Shown here piece by piece: positions 40,175-48,481 of a DNA stretch of 64,000 nucleotides (position 1 is its first letter; each line of letters opens with the position of its first letter). The position numbers were made by a program, and so were the translations under genes. The stretch is from NCBI RefSeq assembly GCF_028689785.1, contig NZ_JAQVCN010000004.1, positions 62,001-126,000 of the forward strand, given 5' to 3'. A model generated the notes under the pieces. It saw only the letters and a list, made by a program, of their open reading frames with translations, did not search any database and had not been told where the DNA came from. This stretch comes from Zoogloea sp. (GTDB lineage Bacteria; Pseudomonadota; Gammaproteobacteria; Burkholderiales; Rhodocyclaceae).

Positions 40175-42514
40175 TCATTGTTGCGCCGGGATGATAGCGG
40201 GTTCGGGCGCCGTCTCAGCGTCAGGGGCCGGCGGCGGCGAGGATGGCGGCACGGTCTCCACGGGCTGCGGCGGCGGCACCGGCTGAATCGGCGCCTGAGA
40301 TGGCACCTGAGGTCTGGGACGCCGGGGAGCAGGCCTGGGTTCCGGCTCGGGTTCGGGAGTGGCCCACAGGCTGCTCACCCAGCGCCAGCCGCGCTGCAGC
40401 AGGCTGGGCTCCTCCCGGGACACGAAGCGCTGGCGCGGATCGATGAGACGGTTGGCGAGGGCGTAGTGAAAGGCATCGCCGACGATGGGCAGGGCACTGC
40501 GGGCACCCTGCCCCCAGTAGTCGCTGCGCAGGGTGATGCGGTTATCGTTGAAGCCGACCCAGGCGCCGGCCACCAGTTGCGGGTGCATCAGGATGAACCA
40601 GCCGTCGGTGTTGTCCTGGGTGGTGCCGGTCTTGCCGGCCAGGTCGGCGCGCAGGCCGAACTGGTTGCGGATGGCCGCACCGGTACCCCGGTCCACCACG
40701 CCACGCATCACGTCGAGCAGGGTGTAGGCCACGCCGGGGTCGAGGGCGGCCTCCGGCGCCACCGGGGCGAACTCTTCCAGCACCTGCCCACTGCGGTCCT
40801 CGATGCGGGTGACCAGCACCGGCTCGGTGTAGCCGCCGCCATTGGCCAGGGTGGCGTAGGCCGCCACCATCTCCCTGAGGGTCACGGGACTGGTGCCCAG
40901 GGCCAGGGAAGGCACCTCCTCCAGGGGGCTCTGGCGCACACCCATCTTCTTCGCCAACCGGGCCACCTGGGCCGGACCGATCTCGTCCATCAGCTGGGCG
41001 GTGATGCGGTTGCGGGAGTACACCAGGCCGTCGCGCAAACTTACCGGCTTGCCACTGGGCGGGGATTCGTCGGTGGGGCGCCACACCTCGCCGTCGCGCA
41101 GGGGAATCTCCACCTCCCTGTCGATGATGGTATCGGCGGGCGTCATGCCCTTGTCGAAGGCCGCGCCATACACGAAAGGCTTGAAGGTGGAGCCCGGCTG
41201 GCGGCGGGCCTGGGCCACGTGGTCGAAGGGGTCACTCTGAAAGTCCCGGCTGCCCACCCAGGCGCGCACCTGGCCGGTCCGCGGGTCGAGGGCCAGGAAG
41301 CCCACCTGAAGACGGGTTTTGTCCTGCCGCAGGGCCTCGGTAAAGGCCCGGTCGGCCAGCAGGCGAGCCAGGGCCGCGTCGGCGGCCTCGCCTCGGGCCA
41401 AGGCGGCACGATAGTCCTTGGACTCCCGGGCCAGGGCCTCCACCAGCTCCGGGCTGCCCACCCAGCCCTTGCGCCCGGACCAGGCCTGATCCGCCAGGGC
41501 CTGGAGCTGACGGCCCCGGCGCTGCACCGCCTGGGTGGCCTGGGCCTGCAGGCGGCTGTCCAGGGTGGTGCGCACCACCAGCCCGTCAGCGTAGATGTTG
41601 TACCCGTGGCTGTCGGCCCAGGCGATGAGCTGCTTGCGGATCTGCTGGGCGAAATGGGGCGCCGGGCCGGGGGCTTCCAGCTGGCGCTCGAAGTCGATGC
41701 GCAGGGGCTTCTTCTGCAGGGCCGCCAGGCGGGCCTCGTCGAGCTTGCCGCGCTTGACCATCTGGGCCAGCACGGTGTTGCGCCGGGCCACCGCCCGCTC
41801 CGGGTTGAGCACCGGGTTGTAGTAGCTGTTGCCCTTGAGCATGCCCACCAGAGTGGCGGCTTCCAGCACGTCCAGGCTGCGCGCCGGCTTGTCGAAATAG
41901 GTGCGCGCCGCCATCTCGATGCCCCAGGCGTTGTAGAGAAAGGGCACGGTGTTGAGGTAGGTCTCGAGGATCTCGTCCTTGGAGTACAGAGCCTCGATCT
42001 TGAAGGCGGTGATGGCCTCCTTGAGCTTGCGGGTCAGGGTGGGTGCCCGGCCGATCTCGTCGGGGAAGAGGTTGCGTGCCAGTTGCTGGGTGAGGGTCGA
42101 GCCGCCCTGCTTGTCACCGCTGAAGGTATGCAGGGCCGCCCCGCCCAGGCGGTAGAAGTCGATGCCATGGTGCTCGTAGAAGCGGTGGTCCTCGGTGGCG
42201 ATCAGGGCCGCCGTCACCTGGGGCGAGATCCGCTCCAGCCCCACCCACTCCCGGTTGGCCCACTTGAACACCGCCAGCTCCTTGCCATCGGCCGACAGCA
42301 CCCGTGCCGGCTGCTCCAGCTTGGCCTTGCGGATGTCGCGGATACCCGGGGTGAAGGGGATCAGGATGAGGCTGTAGACCAGCAGCAGCGCCGGCAGGGC
42401 AGCAAGCCCCAGCAGCAGCTCCCGGCGGGTCGGGCGACGCAGACGGGACAGCCAGGGAGCAGGGACACGCGGCAGACCGGCAAGAGCCTGCCTCAGGCGG
42501 AGGAGCAAAGACAT
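40175..42514 (-). CDS. Class A penicillin-binding protein (PBP1A/1B-like)
   Basis: 779 residues. Bifunctional cell-wall synthase anchored by one N-terminal membrane segment (ELLLGLAALPALLLVYSLILI). The glycosyltransferase domain has IATEDHRFYEHHGIDFYRL (catalytic Glu) and KQGGSTLTQQLARNLF. The transpeptidase has RQPGSTFKPF (SxxK nucleophile), the SxN motif in VYSRNRITAQL, and AGKTGTTQDNTDGWF (KTG). The C-terminal ~70 residues are a Pro/Glu-rich disordered tail (PEPEPEPRPAPRRPRPQ). It transcribes away from the AraC regulator 3' end, with a dispersed palindrome in the gap. Confidence 0.95.
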   Translation of the reverse strand: MSLLLRLRQALAGLPRVPAPWLSRLRRPTRRELLLGLAALPALLLVYSLILIPFTPGIRDIRKAKLEQPARVLSADGKELAVFKWANREWVGLERISPQVTAALIATEDHRFYEHHGIDFYRLGGAALHTFSGDKQGGSTLTQQLARNLFPDEIGRAPTLTRKLKEAITAFKIEALYSKDEILETYLNTVPFLYNAWGIEMAARTYFDKPARSLDVLEAATLVGMLKGNSYYNPVLNPERAVARRNTVLAQMVKRGKLDEARLAALQKKPLRIDFERQLEAPGPAPHFAQQIRKQLIAWADSHGYNIYADGLVVRTTLDSRLQAQATQAVQRRGRQLQALADQAWSGRKGWVGSPELVEALARESKDYRAALARGEAADAALARLLADRAFTEALRQDKTRLQVGFLALDPRTGQVRAWVGSRDFQSDPFDHVAQARRQPGSTFKPFVYGAAFDKGMTPADTIIDREVEIPLRDGEVWRPTDESPPSGKPVSLRDGLVYSRNRITAQLMDEIGPAQVARLAKKMGVRQSPLEEVPSLALGTSPVTLREMVAAYATLANGGGYTEPVLVTRIEDRSGQVLEEFAPVAPEAALDPGVAYTLLDVMRGVVDRGTGAAIRNQFGLRADLAGKTGTTQDNTDGWFILMHPQLVAGAWVGFNDNRITLRSDYWGQGARSALPIVGDAFHYALANRLIDPRQRFVSREEPSLLQRGWRWVSSLWATPEPEPEPRPAPRRPRPQVPSQAPIQPVPPPQPVETVPPSSPPPAPDAETAPEPAIIPAQQ

Positions 42515-42562
42515 CGGGGCAAGGGTGACGCTCGGAAGCCACGGGTTTTAACACATATCCCG

Positions 42563-42598
42563 GTGGGGTCGTCCGTGGCCGAGTGAATTCGACCCCAC
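42563..42598. repeat. Dispersed palindrome, spaced form (copy B)
   Basis: GTGGGGTCG (42563-42571) and CGACCCCAC (42590-42598) bracket an 18-bp spacer. The right half reads GAATTCGACCCCAC like the other copies. It lies just 3' of the AraC gene and upstream of the PBP gene. Confidence 0.8.
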
Positions 42599-42615
42599 GT
42601 GCGCCGGTTCCGGGC

Positions 42616-43545
42616 TCAGTCAGGCAGCTGGCTCTCGCTGAAACCCCACAGGCGGTAAGCCCAGAAGCTTTCGTCGGCAAAGATGCGGCGGCGCAGTTCG
42701 GCGGGGGGGAAGCCGGTAACACGACGGCTCTGGCGGGACAGGTGGGATTGATCGGCGTAGCCGCTGCTGCTGGCCACGTCGCTCCAGTTCACCTCCCCGG
42801 AGCGGCCTGCCACCACGGCATCGAAGAAGGCCTGCTCGGAACGGCCCATGCCGCGCAGCTCGCGCAGGGGCTGGCCTGTCCATTGCTTGATGCGTCGCTC
42901 CACCTGCCGCACGCTGCGCCCCCAGCCCGACACCGACGCGCGCAGGGCGAGATTGCGCGACCAATCGGCATACACCCGGACTGGCGAAGTCGCGTCGGGG
43001 CGGAGCTGCTGCCAGCGGGGCGTCAGAAAAGCATCCATGAGGGCGACCCGGCTCGCATCATCGGGAGCCTCATCCACCGCCCGGCACAGGGCCATCCACG
43101 GCGCATCGAGTACCTCGGCGGCGGGCACGATGCGGTTGAGGAAGGCGCCCGGGTCCAGGCCGGTGAGCTGGCCCAGGGCGTCGGGCATGAGCATCAATAT
43201 CATGGCGTGCATGGGCCCCGGGTTGCGGCTGATCACCGGCCGGTTGAAGGGGCCGCAGAAGGTGATGCGGTCCGGCAGGGGCCGGCCGGGCGTGTCGGGG
43301 GCGGCAGGCCGGTGAGGGTCGAGCATCTCCGCCTCGCCGCTGAAGTACCAGACCAGGGAGCACACCGGGGTGGCGGGAAAGTGGTTGTAGCGGTCGCGCT
43401 CGGCCAGCTGCACGCCGCGGGTGTCGCGGCTCATCACCGCGCGCAGGCAGGACGACAAGGCAGCGCGGGGCAACCACAGCTCGGAACGGGCGGTGGAGAG
43501 CGAGGTAGCCCGCTCATCGAAGGGGGTCGGGTCGATCCTGAACAT
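42616..43545 (-). CDS. AraC-family transcriptional regulator
   Basis: 309 residues. The C-terminus carries the paired helix-turn-helix typical of AraC regulators (VNWSDVASSSGYADQSHLSRQSRRVTGFPPAELRRRIF), here slightly divergent in helix 1. The N-terminal region (FDERATSLSTARSELWLPRAAL...VWYFSGEAEML) is the effector/dimerisation part. The start at 43545 (MFRIDPTP) is preferred to a longer reading through the promoter. It is divergent from the ABC-LolA-like-barrel operon across a 140-bp gap, so it is a candidate regulator of that operon; a TACAAT -10-like box at 43602-43607 faces the operon. Confidence 0.85.
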   Translation of the reverse strand: MFRIDPTPFDERATSLSTARSELWLPRAALSSCLRAVMSRDTRGVQLAERDRYNHFPATPVCSLVWYFSGEAEMLDPHRPAAPDTPGRPLPDRITFCGPFNRPVISRNPGPMHAMILMLMPDALGQLTGLDPGAFLNRIVPAAEVLDAPWMALCRAVDEAPDDASRVALMDAFLTPRWQQLRPDATSPVRVYADWSRNLALRASVSGWGRSVRQVERRIKQWTGQPLRELRGMGRSEQAFFDAVVAGRSGEVNWSDVASSSGYADQSHLSRQSRRVTGFPPAELRRRIFADESFWAYRLWGFSESQLPD

Positions 43546-43685
43546 GCCCGCAGTATAGGGAGCGCAGCCGGCCGCGGCAGCCCTCCGCGATGTCGGAAAC
43601 GTACAATACCCCCCTTCTGCCCGCTGGGTAGGATGCGCTCCGGTCGGCCCGGGGTCGGCCATGCCCAGAGTCTTCAGGAAATGCC

Positions 43686-44393
43686 ATGCATCCGGTCAGT
43701 TTGCGTCAGGTAGGCAAGACCTACCGTCTCGGGTCGGTGGACGTACCGGCCCTCAGCGACATTACCCTCGACATCCGCCAGGGTGCCTTCACGGTGCTGG
43801 CCGGCCCCTCGGGCAGCGGCAAGACCACCCTGCTCAACCTCATCGGCTGCATCGACACCCCCGACCAGGGCGAGATCACCGTAGCCGGGCATCAGGTGCA
43901 GTCGATGCCCGACGACGCCCTGTCGGATTTCCGTGCCCGCCACATCGGCTTCATCTTCCAGAACTTCAACCTGATCCCGGTGCTCAGCGCCCGGGAGAAT
44001 GTGGAATATCCCCTGGTCCTGGCCGGCGTGGCCGCCAGCGAGCGCCACCGCCGGGTGCAGGCCCTGCTGGACGCGGTAGGCCTGTCGGACCGCCAGCACA
44101 ATCTGCCGGCCCAGCTCTCCGGCGGCCAGCGCCAGCGGGTGGCGATTGCCCGGGCCCTGGCCACCGCGCCGCGGCTGGTGCTGGCCGACGAGCCCACCGC
44201 CAACCTGGACAGCCACACCGGCGCCGACATCATCACCCTGATGCGCCGCCTGCAGCGCGAACAGGACGTGTCCTTCGTGTTCTCGTCCCACGACCCCCAG
44301 GTGCATGCCGAGGCCGACGAGATCATCTTCATCCGCGACGGGCGCATCACCGGCATCGAAGCGGGCCGCGACACGACGAGAGGCCAAGCGTGA
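43686..44393 (+). CDS. ABC transporter ATP-binding protein (LolD/MacB-like)
   Basis: 235 residues. Walker A is LAGPSGSGKTTLLNLIGCIDTPDQG, the Q-loop FIFQNFNLIPVLSARENVEYPL, the ABC signature LSGGQRQRVAIARAL, Walker B LVLADEPTANLD and the H-loop FVFSSHDPQV. These place it in the MacB/LolD/FtsE-type (mechanotransmission) subfamily that powers lipoprotein, lipid or peptide movement across the envelope rather than import. Its stop overlaps the permease GTG start (GTGA), which shows the pair is one transporter. Confidence 0.93.
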   Translation: MHPVSLRQVGKTYRLGSVDVPALSDITLDIRQGAFTVLAGPSGSGKTTLLNLIGCIDTPDQGEITVAGHQVQSMPDDALSDFRARHIGFIFQNFNLIPVLSARENVEYPLVLAGVAASERHRRVQALLDAVGLSDRQHNLPAQLSGGQRQRVAIARALATAPRLVLADEPTANLDSHTGADIITLMRRLQREQDVSFVFSSHDPQVHAEADEIIFIRDGRITGIEAGRDTTRGQA

Positions 44394-45778
44394 ATACCGT
44401 ATCCCTGGCCCTGCGCAACCTGCTGCGCAACCGCCGCCGCTCCCTCACCACCCTGCTCGCCATGGTGGTGGGCCTGGTGGCTATCCTGCTGTTCGGCGGC
44501 TATCGCTCCAACATCATCTACGGAACGCAGACCGGCTTCGTGCAGCAGACCGGCCACCTGCAGATCCAGCGCCGGGGCTACTTCGTCGATGGGGGCGACA
44601 ACCCCACCGCCTACGGCATTGCCGACTACCCGCGCCTGCTCGAACGGATCCGCCAGGCCCCGGCGCTGGCCCCCATGCTGGTGATTGCCACGCCCACCCT
44701 GCAGCTGGGTGGCATTGCCGGCAACTTTTCCGCCGGGGTGTCCCGCTCGGTGATGGCCACCGGCCTGATCCCCGAAGACCGCAACCGCATGATGCAGTGG
44801 AACGACCTGGGCGTGGTGAGCTATGCCCAGCCCCTGCCCCTGGCCGGTGCCGCCGAGGACACGGTGGTGGTCGGCACGGGGGTGGCGCGCAAGCTTCAGC
44901 TGTGTGCGCTGCTCGACGCCGCAGACTGTCAGCCGGCAGCTGCCCCCACCGTGCTGGACGGAGCGGCGCTGCCCGACGACATCGCCGCCCTGTCGCTCCT
45001 AGAAAAGGCCGGCCCGACCGCCCCCCCCGGCAATCGCATCGAAATGCTCGCCGCCACCGCCCGGGGCGCGCCCAACGTGGCCAGCCTCAACGTAATCAAG
45101 GCCAGCAACATGGGCATCAAGGCCCTCGACGACATGTACATGGCCATGCACCTGGCCCAGGCCCAGCGCCTGATCTTCGGCACCGGCACGCCCCAGGTCA
45201 CCGCCATCCTGGTACAGCTCAAGCACACGGCGCAGATCCCGCCCGCCCGCGAGGTGCTGAGCCGGCTGCTGGCCGAGCACTTTCAGGACGCCGACCTGGA
45301 GATCCTCGACTTCGATACCCTCAACCCGATCTACCGGCAGACCAATGAGTTCATGGACTCCATGTTCGGCTTCATCGCCCTGCTGATTGGCGTGATCGTG
45401 CTGTTCACCATCGGCAACACCATGAGCACGGCGGTGGTGGAGCGCACCACCGAGATCGGCACCCTGCGGGCCATGGGCCTGCGCCGCGCCGGCATCCGCC
45501 GCCTGTTCGTGTGTGAGGCCCTGCTGCTGGGGATCGCCGGGTCGGTGCTGGGAGTGCTGGGTGCGCTGCTCATCGCCTACGCCATCAACCACAGCGGCTG
45601 GTCGTGGACGCCGCCGGGCTATTCCTACGCCTACCTGATCCTGGTGCGTGTCGGAGAGGATCTGCCCCTGCTTCTCGGCAGCGTGACCGGCATGCTGGCC
45701 GTTACCCTGCTGTCCGCCTGGTGGCCGGCGCGCCGCGCAGCCCGCCTGGTGATCGTCGACGCCCTGCGCCACGCCTGA
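44390..45778 (+). CDS. ABC transporter permease, FtsX/LolC-like
   Basis: 462 residues in the MacB/LolC topology. One N-terminal membrane segment (TTLLAMVVGLVAILLFGGY) leads into a large periplasmic region (residues ~45-310), followed by three C-terminal segments (FMDSMFGFIALLIGVIVLFTIGN, LLLGIAGSVLGVLGALLIAYAI, LLLGSVTGMLAVTLLSAWWPARR). A GTG start is used because it overlaps the ATPase stop and directly precedes the conserved N-terminus. With the LolA-like and barrel genes downstream it may extract a lipidic or lipidated substrate from the inner membrane (inference). Confidence 0.88.
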   Translation: MNTVSLALRNLLRNRRRSLTTLLAMVVGLVAILLFGGYRSNIIYGTQTGFVQQTGHLQIQRRGYFVDGGDNPTAYGIADYPRLLERIRQAPALAPMLVIATPTLQLGGIAGNFSAGVSRSVMATGLIPEDRNRMMQWNDLGVVSYAQPLPLAGAAEDTVVVGTGVARKLQLCALLDAADCQPAAAPTVLDGAALPDDIAALSLLEKAGPTAPPGNRIEMLAATARGAPNVASLNVIKASNMGIKALDDMYMAMHLAQAQRLIFGTGTPQVTAILVQLKHTAQIPPAREVLSRLLAEHFQDADLEILDFDTLNPIYRQTNEFMDSMFGFIALLIGVIVLFTIGNTMSTAVVERTTEIGTLRAMGLRRAGIRRLFVCEALLLGIAGSVLGVLGALLIAYAINHSGWSWTPPGYSYAYLILVRVGEDLPLLLGSVTGMLAVTLLSAWWPARRAARLVIVDALRHA

Positions 45779-45781
45779 AGC

Positions 45782-46582
45782 ATGAAGACACCCATGAGAA
45801 CACTCCGCCATCTCATCGCCCCCGTGCTGGCCTGCACCGGCCTGATGCTGGCCGCCCCCGCCACCCGGGCGGCGCCCAGCCCCCAGGAGATCCTGGTGGC
45901 CAGTGACGCGGTGCGCAACCCGGACTTCCCCTTCGGCCTCACCAACACCCTCACCGAGTACCGCCAGGGCAAGCAGACCGACAGCAGCACCCTGGCCATC
46001 TACTCCCGGGCCGACCCCCACGGCGGGCAGTTCCGCAGCCTGGTGCGCTACGTGGCCCCGGCCCGGGACGCCAGCAAGCTGATTCTCTTCAACGGCAAGG
46101 ACCTGTGGTTCTACGACCCGGCCAGCAAGGCCAGCATCCGCCTGTCGCCCCAGCAGCGCCTGCTCGGCCAGGCCTCCAACGGCGACGTGGTGACGGTGAA
46201 CCTGGCCCGGGACTACCAGGCCACCAGCGCCGTCGAGGAAGACACCCAGGACGGCGACCGCCAGACCCGCCGCAGCCACCGCCTCAGCCTGTCGGCCAGC
46301 ACCCCGGACGCCACCTACGCGCGCATCGACATGTGGGTTGACCTGAGCACCGCCCGCCCCCTCAAGGCGCGCTTCTACGCCGACAGCGGCAAACTCCTGA
46401 AGACCGCCTACTACCGCCGCTATCAGAGCATCTTCGGCATCCAGCGCCCCACCGAGACCGTGATCATCGACGGCCTGGAGCCCCACTGGGTCACCGTGAT
46501 GCGCTACACCGACTGGGTCAAGCGCGAGGTACCCGAAGCCTGGCTGCAACGGGACTACCTGCCCCGCTTCAAGCCCGAATGA
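45782..46582 (+). CDS. LolA-like outer-membrane lipoprotein-sorting protein
   Basis: 266 residues with a signal peptide (LIAPVLACTGLMLAAPATRA). The mature protein is a LolA/LolB-like half-barrel (the 'outer membrane lipoprotein-sorting protein' family): EILVASDAVRNPDFPFGLTNTLTEYRQGKQ, ILFNGKDLWFYDPASKASIRLSPQQRLLGQASNGDV, and RIDMWVDLSTARPLKARFYADSGKLLKTAYYRRY. Such proteins carry a hydrophobic cargo through the periplasm, here probably between the ABC permease and the outer-membrane barrel encoded next. It is separated from that gene by the 480-bp mobile element copy 1. Confidence 0.87.
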   Translation: MKTPMRTLRHLIAPVLACTGLMLAAPATRAAPSPQEILVASDAVRNPDFPFGLTNTLTEYRQGKQTDSSTLAIYSRADPHGGQFRSLVRYVAPARDASKLILFNGKDLWFYDPASKASIRLSPQQRLLGQASNGDVVTVNLARDYQATSAVEEDTQDGDRQTRRSHRLSLSASTPDATYARIDMWVDLSTARPLKARFYADSGKLLKTAYYRRYQSIFGIQRPTETVIIDGLEPHWVTVMRYTDWVKREVPEAWLQRDYLPRFKPE

Positions 46583-46604
46583 CCCTGCCCGGCGCCCTCT
46601 GCCC

Positions 46605-46636
46605 CCCGTGGGGTCGAATTCATTCGACCCCACGGG
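46605..46636. repeat. Dispersed palindrome, short form (copy C)
   Basis: 15-bp perfect arms around TC directly after the LolA-like stop. It forms the left edge of the long-form copy 1, showing that the short palindrome and the long element share termini. Confidence 0.9.
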
Positions 46637-47084
46637 AGAGTCGCGCTGGCCGTTGATGACCTGCATTTCCGGTCCCCTCTGGCGCGCCGACTGGAGGGCT
46701 CGGCAGGCGGAAAAGGGCTGCGCATGTCTGAGCCCGCTGGGCGAGTTTGCGCAGACCCCGCCTGACGGGCCCGGAAAGAGGGAACCCCCGAAGGGGGCGC
46801 GACAGCGGGGTACGTTTTCTTGCCTTCTTCTTTGTCGTACAACAAAGAAGAAGGTCGCCCGCCGGGGGCGAGTCCCCGGCCAATGTGACGTAAGAGAACG
46901 AAAAACCGTCCCGTAAGCGCTCACCGGTTCGCGGCCGAACAAACGGAATGAGTCAACAATGTTCGGGCGAACGTCCAGAAATCGCTTCCACCCCGGAAGC
47001 CAAGGCTCTCCAAGCCCAGCGGGCCTGCTCGGGATAGTGTTTACATACCGAATGCGAACAGTGCCAATGAATTCGACCCCACGG
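46605..47084. mobile_element. Long-form dispersed element, copy 1
   Basis: Begins with a perfect short-form palindrome (46605-46636, 15-bp arms CCCGTGGGGTCGAAT and reverse complement) and ends in a right-terminus half (TGAATTCGACCCCACGG, 47068-47084). Between them, 46646-46913 matches 55112-55379 almost base for base, and 46995-47063 matches 55379-55447. An 81-bp segment (46914-46994) is extra here. It contains a strong hairpin at 46823-46854 (CCTTCTTCTTTGT and its complement, 6-nt loop). No transposase or credible ORF; fragments coding for Arg/Lys-rich peptides are noise. This fills the 46583-47137 gap between the LolA-like and barrel genes. Confidence 0.85.
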
Positions 47085-47137
47085 AGAAAATCCCTGAGCC
47101 CAGAGTGTCAGACGAACTCGTGCAGAGGGGAAACAGG

Positions 47138-48421
47138 ATGAATCCAGCCCCACCGACCTCTCCACCCACCCTCGGACTGGCCGTAGTCCTGCTGCTGGCT
47201 GCCAGCCCGGCGGCCGCCCAGGACGCCGACCTCGACGCCCTGACGCTCGCTGACACCACACCCAGCGAGGTCGCCGCCCCCAGCGACTGGCGGCGTTTCA
47301 TGGAGATCGGCCTAGGCAGCAGCCACCTGCGCGGCAGCGGCGACACCCGGAGCAACCGCCGCCTGTCCCTCGACATCCAGTACGACGGCACATTGGCCCC
47401 CGGCTGGCGCGCCCTGCTGGCCAACCGCCTGGACCTCAGCCAGCCCGCCCTGCGGGACGGCGAGCACGCCATCAACACCCTCAAGGAAGCCTACCTGAGC
47501 TGGCGCGCCCGGCCGGACAGCCTCATCGACCTGGGGCGCATCAACGTTCGCCACGGTGTGGCCACGGGCTACAACCCCACCGACTACTTCCGTGCCGGCG
47601 CGGTGCGGGCCGCCGTTTCCATCAACCCCGCCAGCCTCAAGGAAAACCGCCAGGGCAGCGTAATGCTGCGCGGCCAGCAGCTATGGGAGGGCGGCTCCCT
47701 GAGCGCACTGCTGTCACCGGGCCTGGGCCACGCGCCGGAGCCCGAAGGCCTCAACCCCGACCTGGGCGCCACCAACCGGCAACACCGCGGCCTGCTGGTT
47801 CTGAGCCAGCGCGTCGGCAACCTCACCCCCCAGCTGCTGGCCTACCAGCAGGAAGGCCAGCCCACCCAGCTCGGCCTGAATCTCACCAGCCTTGTCGGCG
47901 CGGCCACGGTGCTACACCTGGAAAGCAGCAGCGGGCGCAGCCCCGATCAGCTTGCCCAAGCCCTGCCTGCCCTGGCTCCCTGCTCCTGCAACGGCTGGCA
48001 CAACCGCCTGTCCGCCGGCCTCACCCACACCACCGCCAGCAAGCTGACCCTCACCGCCGAATACCACCACAACAGCGCCGGACTGGACGGGGACGACTGG
48101 CGGCGCCTGCGCCAGGGCCCCACGCCGGTCTATGCCCTGTATCGCCAGTGGGCCGCCAGCGCCCAGGAGATGCCCACCCGGCGGGCCCTATTTGTGCACG
48201 GCACCTGGCAGGACGCCCTGCTCCCCCGCCTCGACCTGAGCGCCATGCATACCCTCGACCTCACCGACCGGAGCCGGCGCAGCTGGCTGGAGGCTCGCTA
48301 CCACCAGGAGCGGCTGGATTACGCCCTCCAGTGGCAGGCCCACAGCGGCGGCGGCACCAGCGTCTTCGGCGCCCTGCCCGAGCGGCGCGGCTGGCAGCTC
48401 AGCCTGCGCTACTACTTCTAG
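47138..48421 (+). CDS. Putative outer-membrane beta-barrel protein
   Basis: 427 residues. A signal peptide (LGLAVVLLLAASPAAAQ) is followed by many alternating-polarity strands (RLSLDIQYDGTLAPGWRALLANRLDLSQP, INTLKEAYLSWRARPDSLIDLGRINVRHG, KLTLTAEYHHNSAGLDG) and the C-terminal motif GWQLSLRYYF ending in Phe, which is the barrel-insertion signal. No named family was recognised. As the last gene after ABC ATPase, permease and LolA-like protein, it may be the outer-membrane exit or receptor of that route. The ATG at 47138 was chosen for the signal peptide; a longer reading from 47105 adds non-signal residues. Confidence 0.75.
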   Translation: MNPAPPTSPPTLGLAVVLLLAASPAAAQDADLDALTLADTTPSEVAAPSDWRRFMEIGLGSSHLRGSGDTRSNRRLSLDIQYDGTLAPGWRALLANRLDLSQPALRDGEHAINTLKEAYLSWRARPDSLIDLGRINVRHGVATGYNPTDYFRAGAVRAAVSINPASLKENRQGSVMLRGQQLWEGGSLSALLSPGLGHAPEPEGLNPDLGATNRQHRGLLVLSQRVGNLTPQLLAYQQEGQPTQLGLNLTSLVGAATVLHLESSSGRSPDQLAQALPALAPCSCNGWHNRLSAGLTHTTASKLTLTAEYHHNSAGLDGDDWRRLRQGPTPVYALYRQWAASAQEMPTRRALFVHGTWQDALLPRLDLSAMHTLDLTDRSRRSWLEARYHQERLDYALQWQAHSGGGTSVFGALPERRGWQLSLRYYF

Positions 48422-48481
48422 CCCGGAACCGCGCAGAACGGTGCCGGTCTCACTGGCTCCTCGCCTTACGGGAAGCCCCCC

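Noticed and set aside
39548-42586. Plus-strand open frame of about 1010 codons
   Set aside because: Antisense to the retropepsin and class A PBP genes; composition is that of a complementary-strand shadow.
46620-46942. Small Arg/Lys-rich ORFs in element copy 1 (and similar ones in copy 2)
   Set aside because: They coincide with the repeat hairpins, differ in frame between copies and lack ribosome-binding sites; treated as noise from the element.
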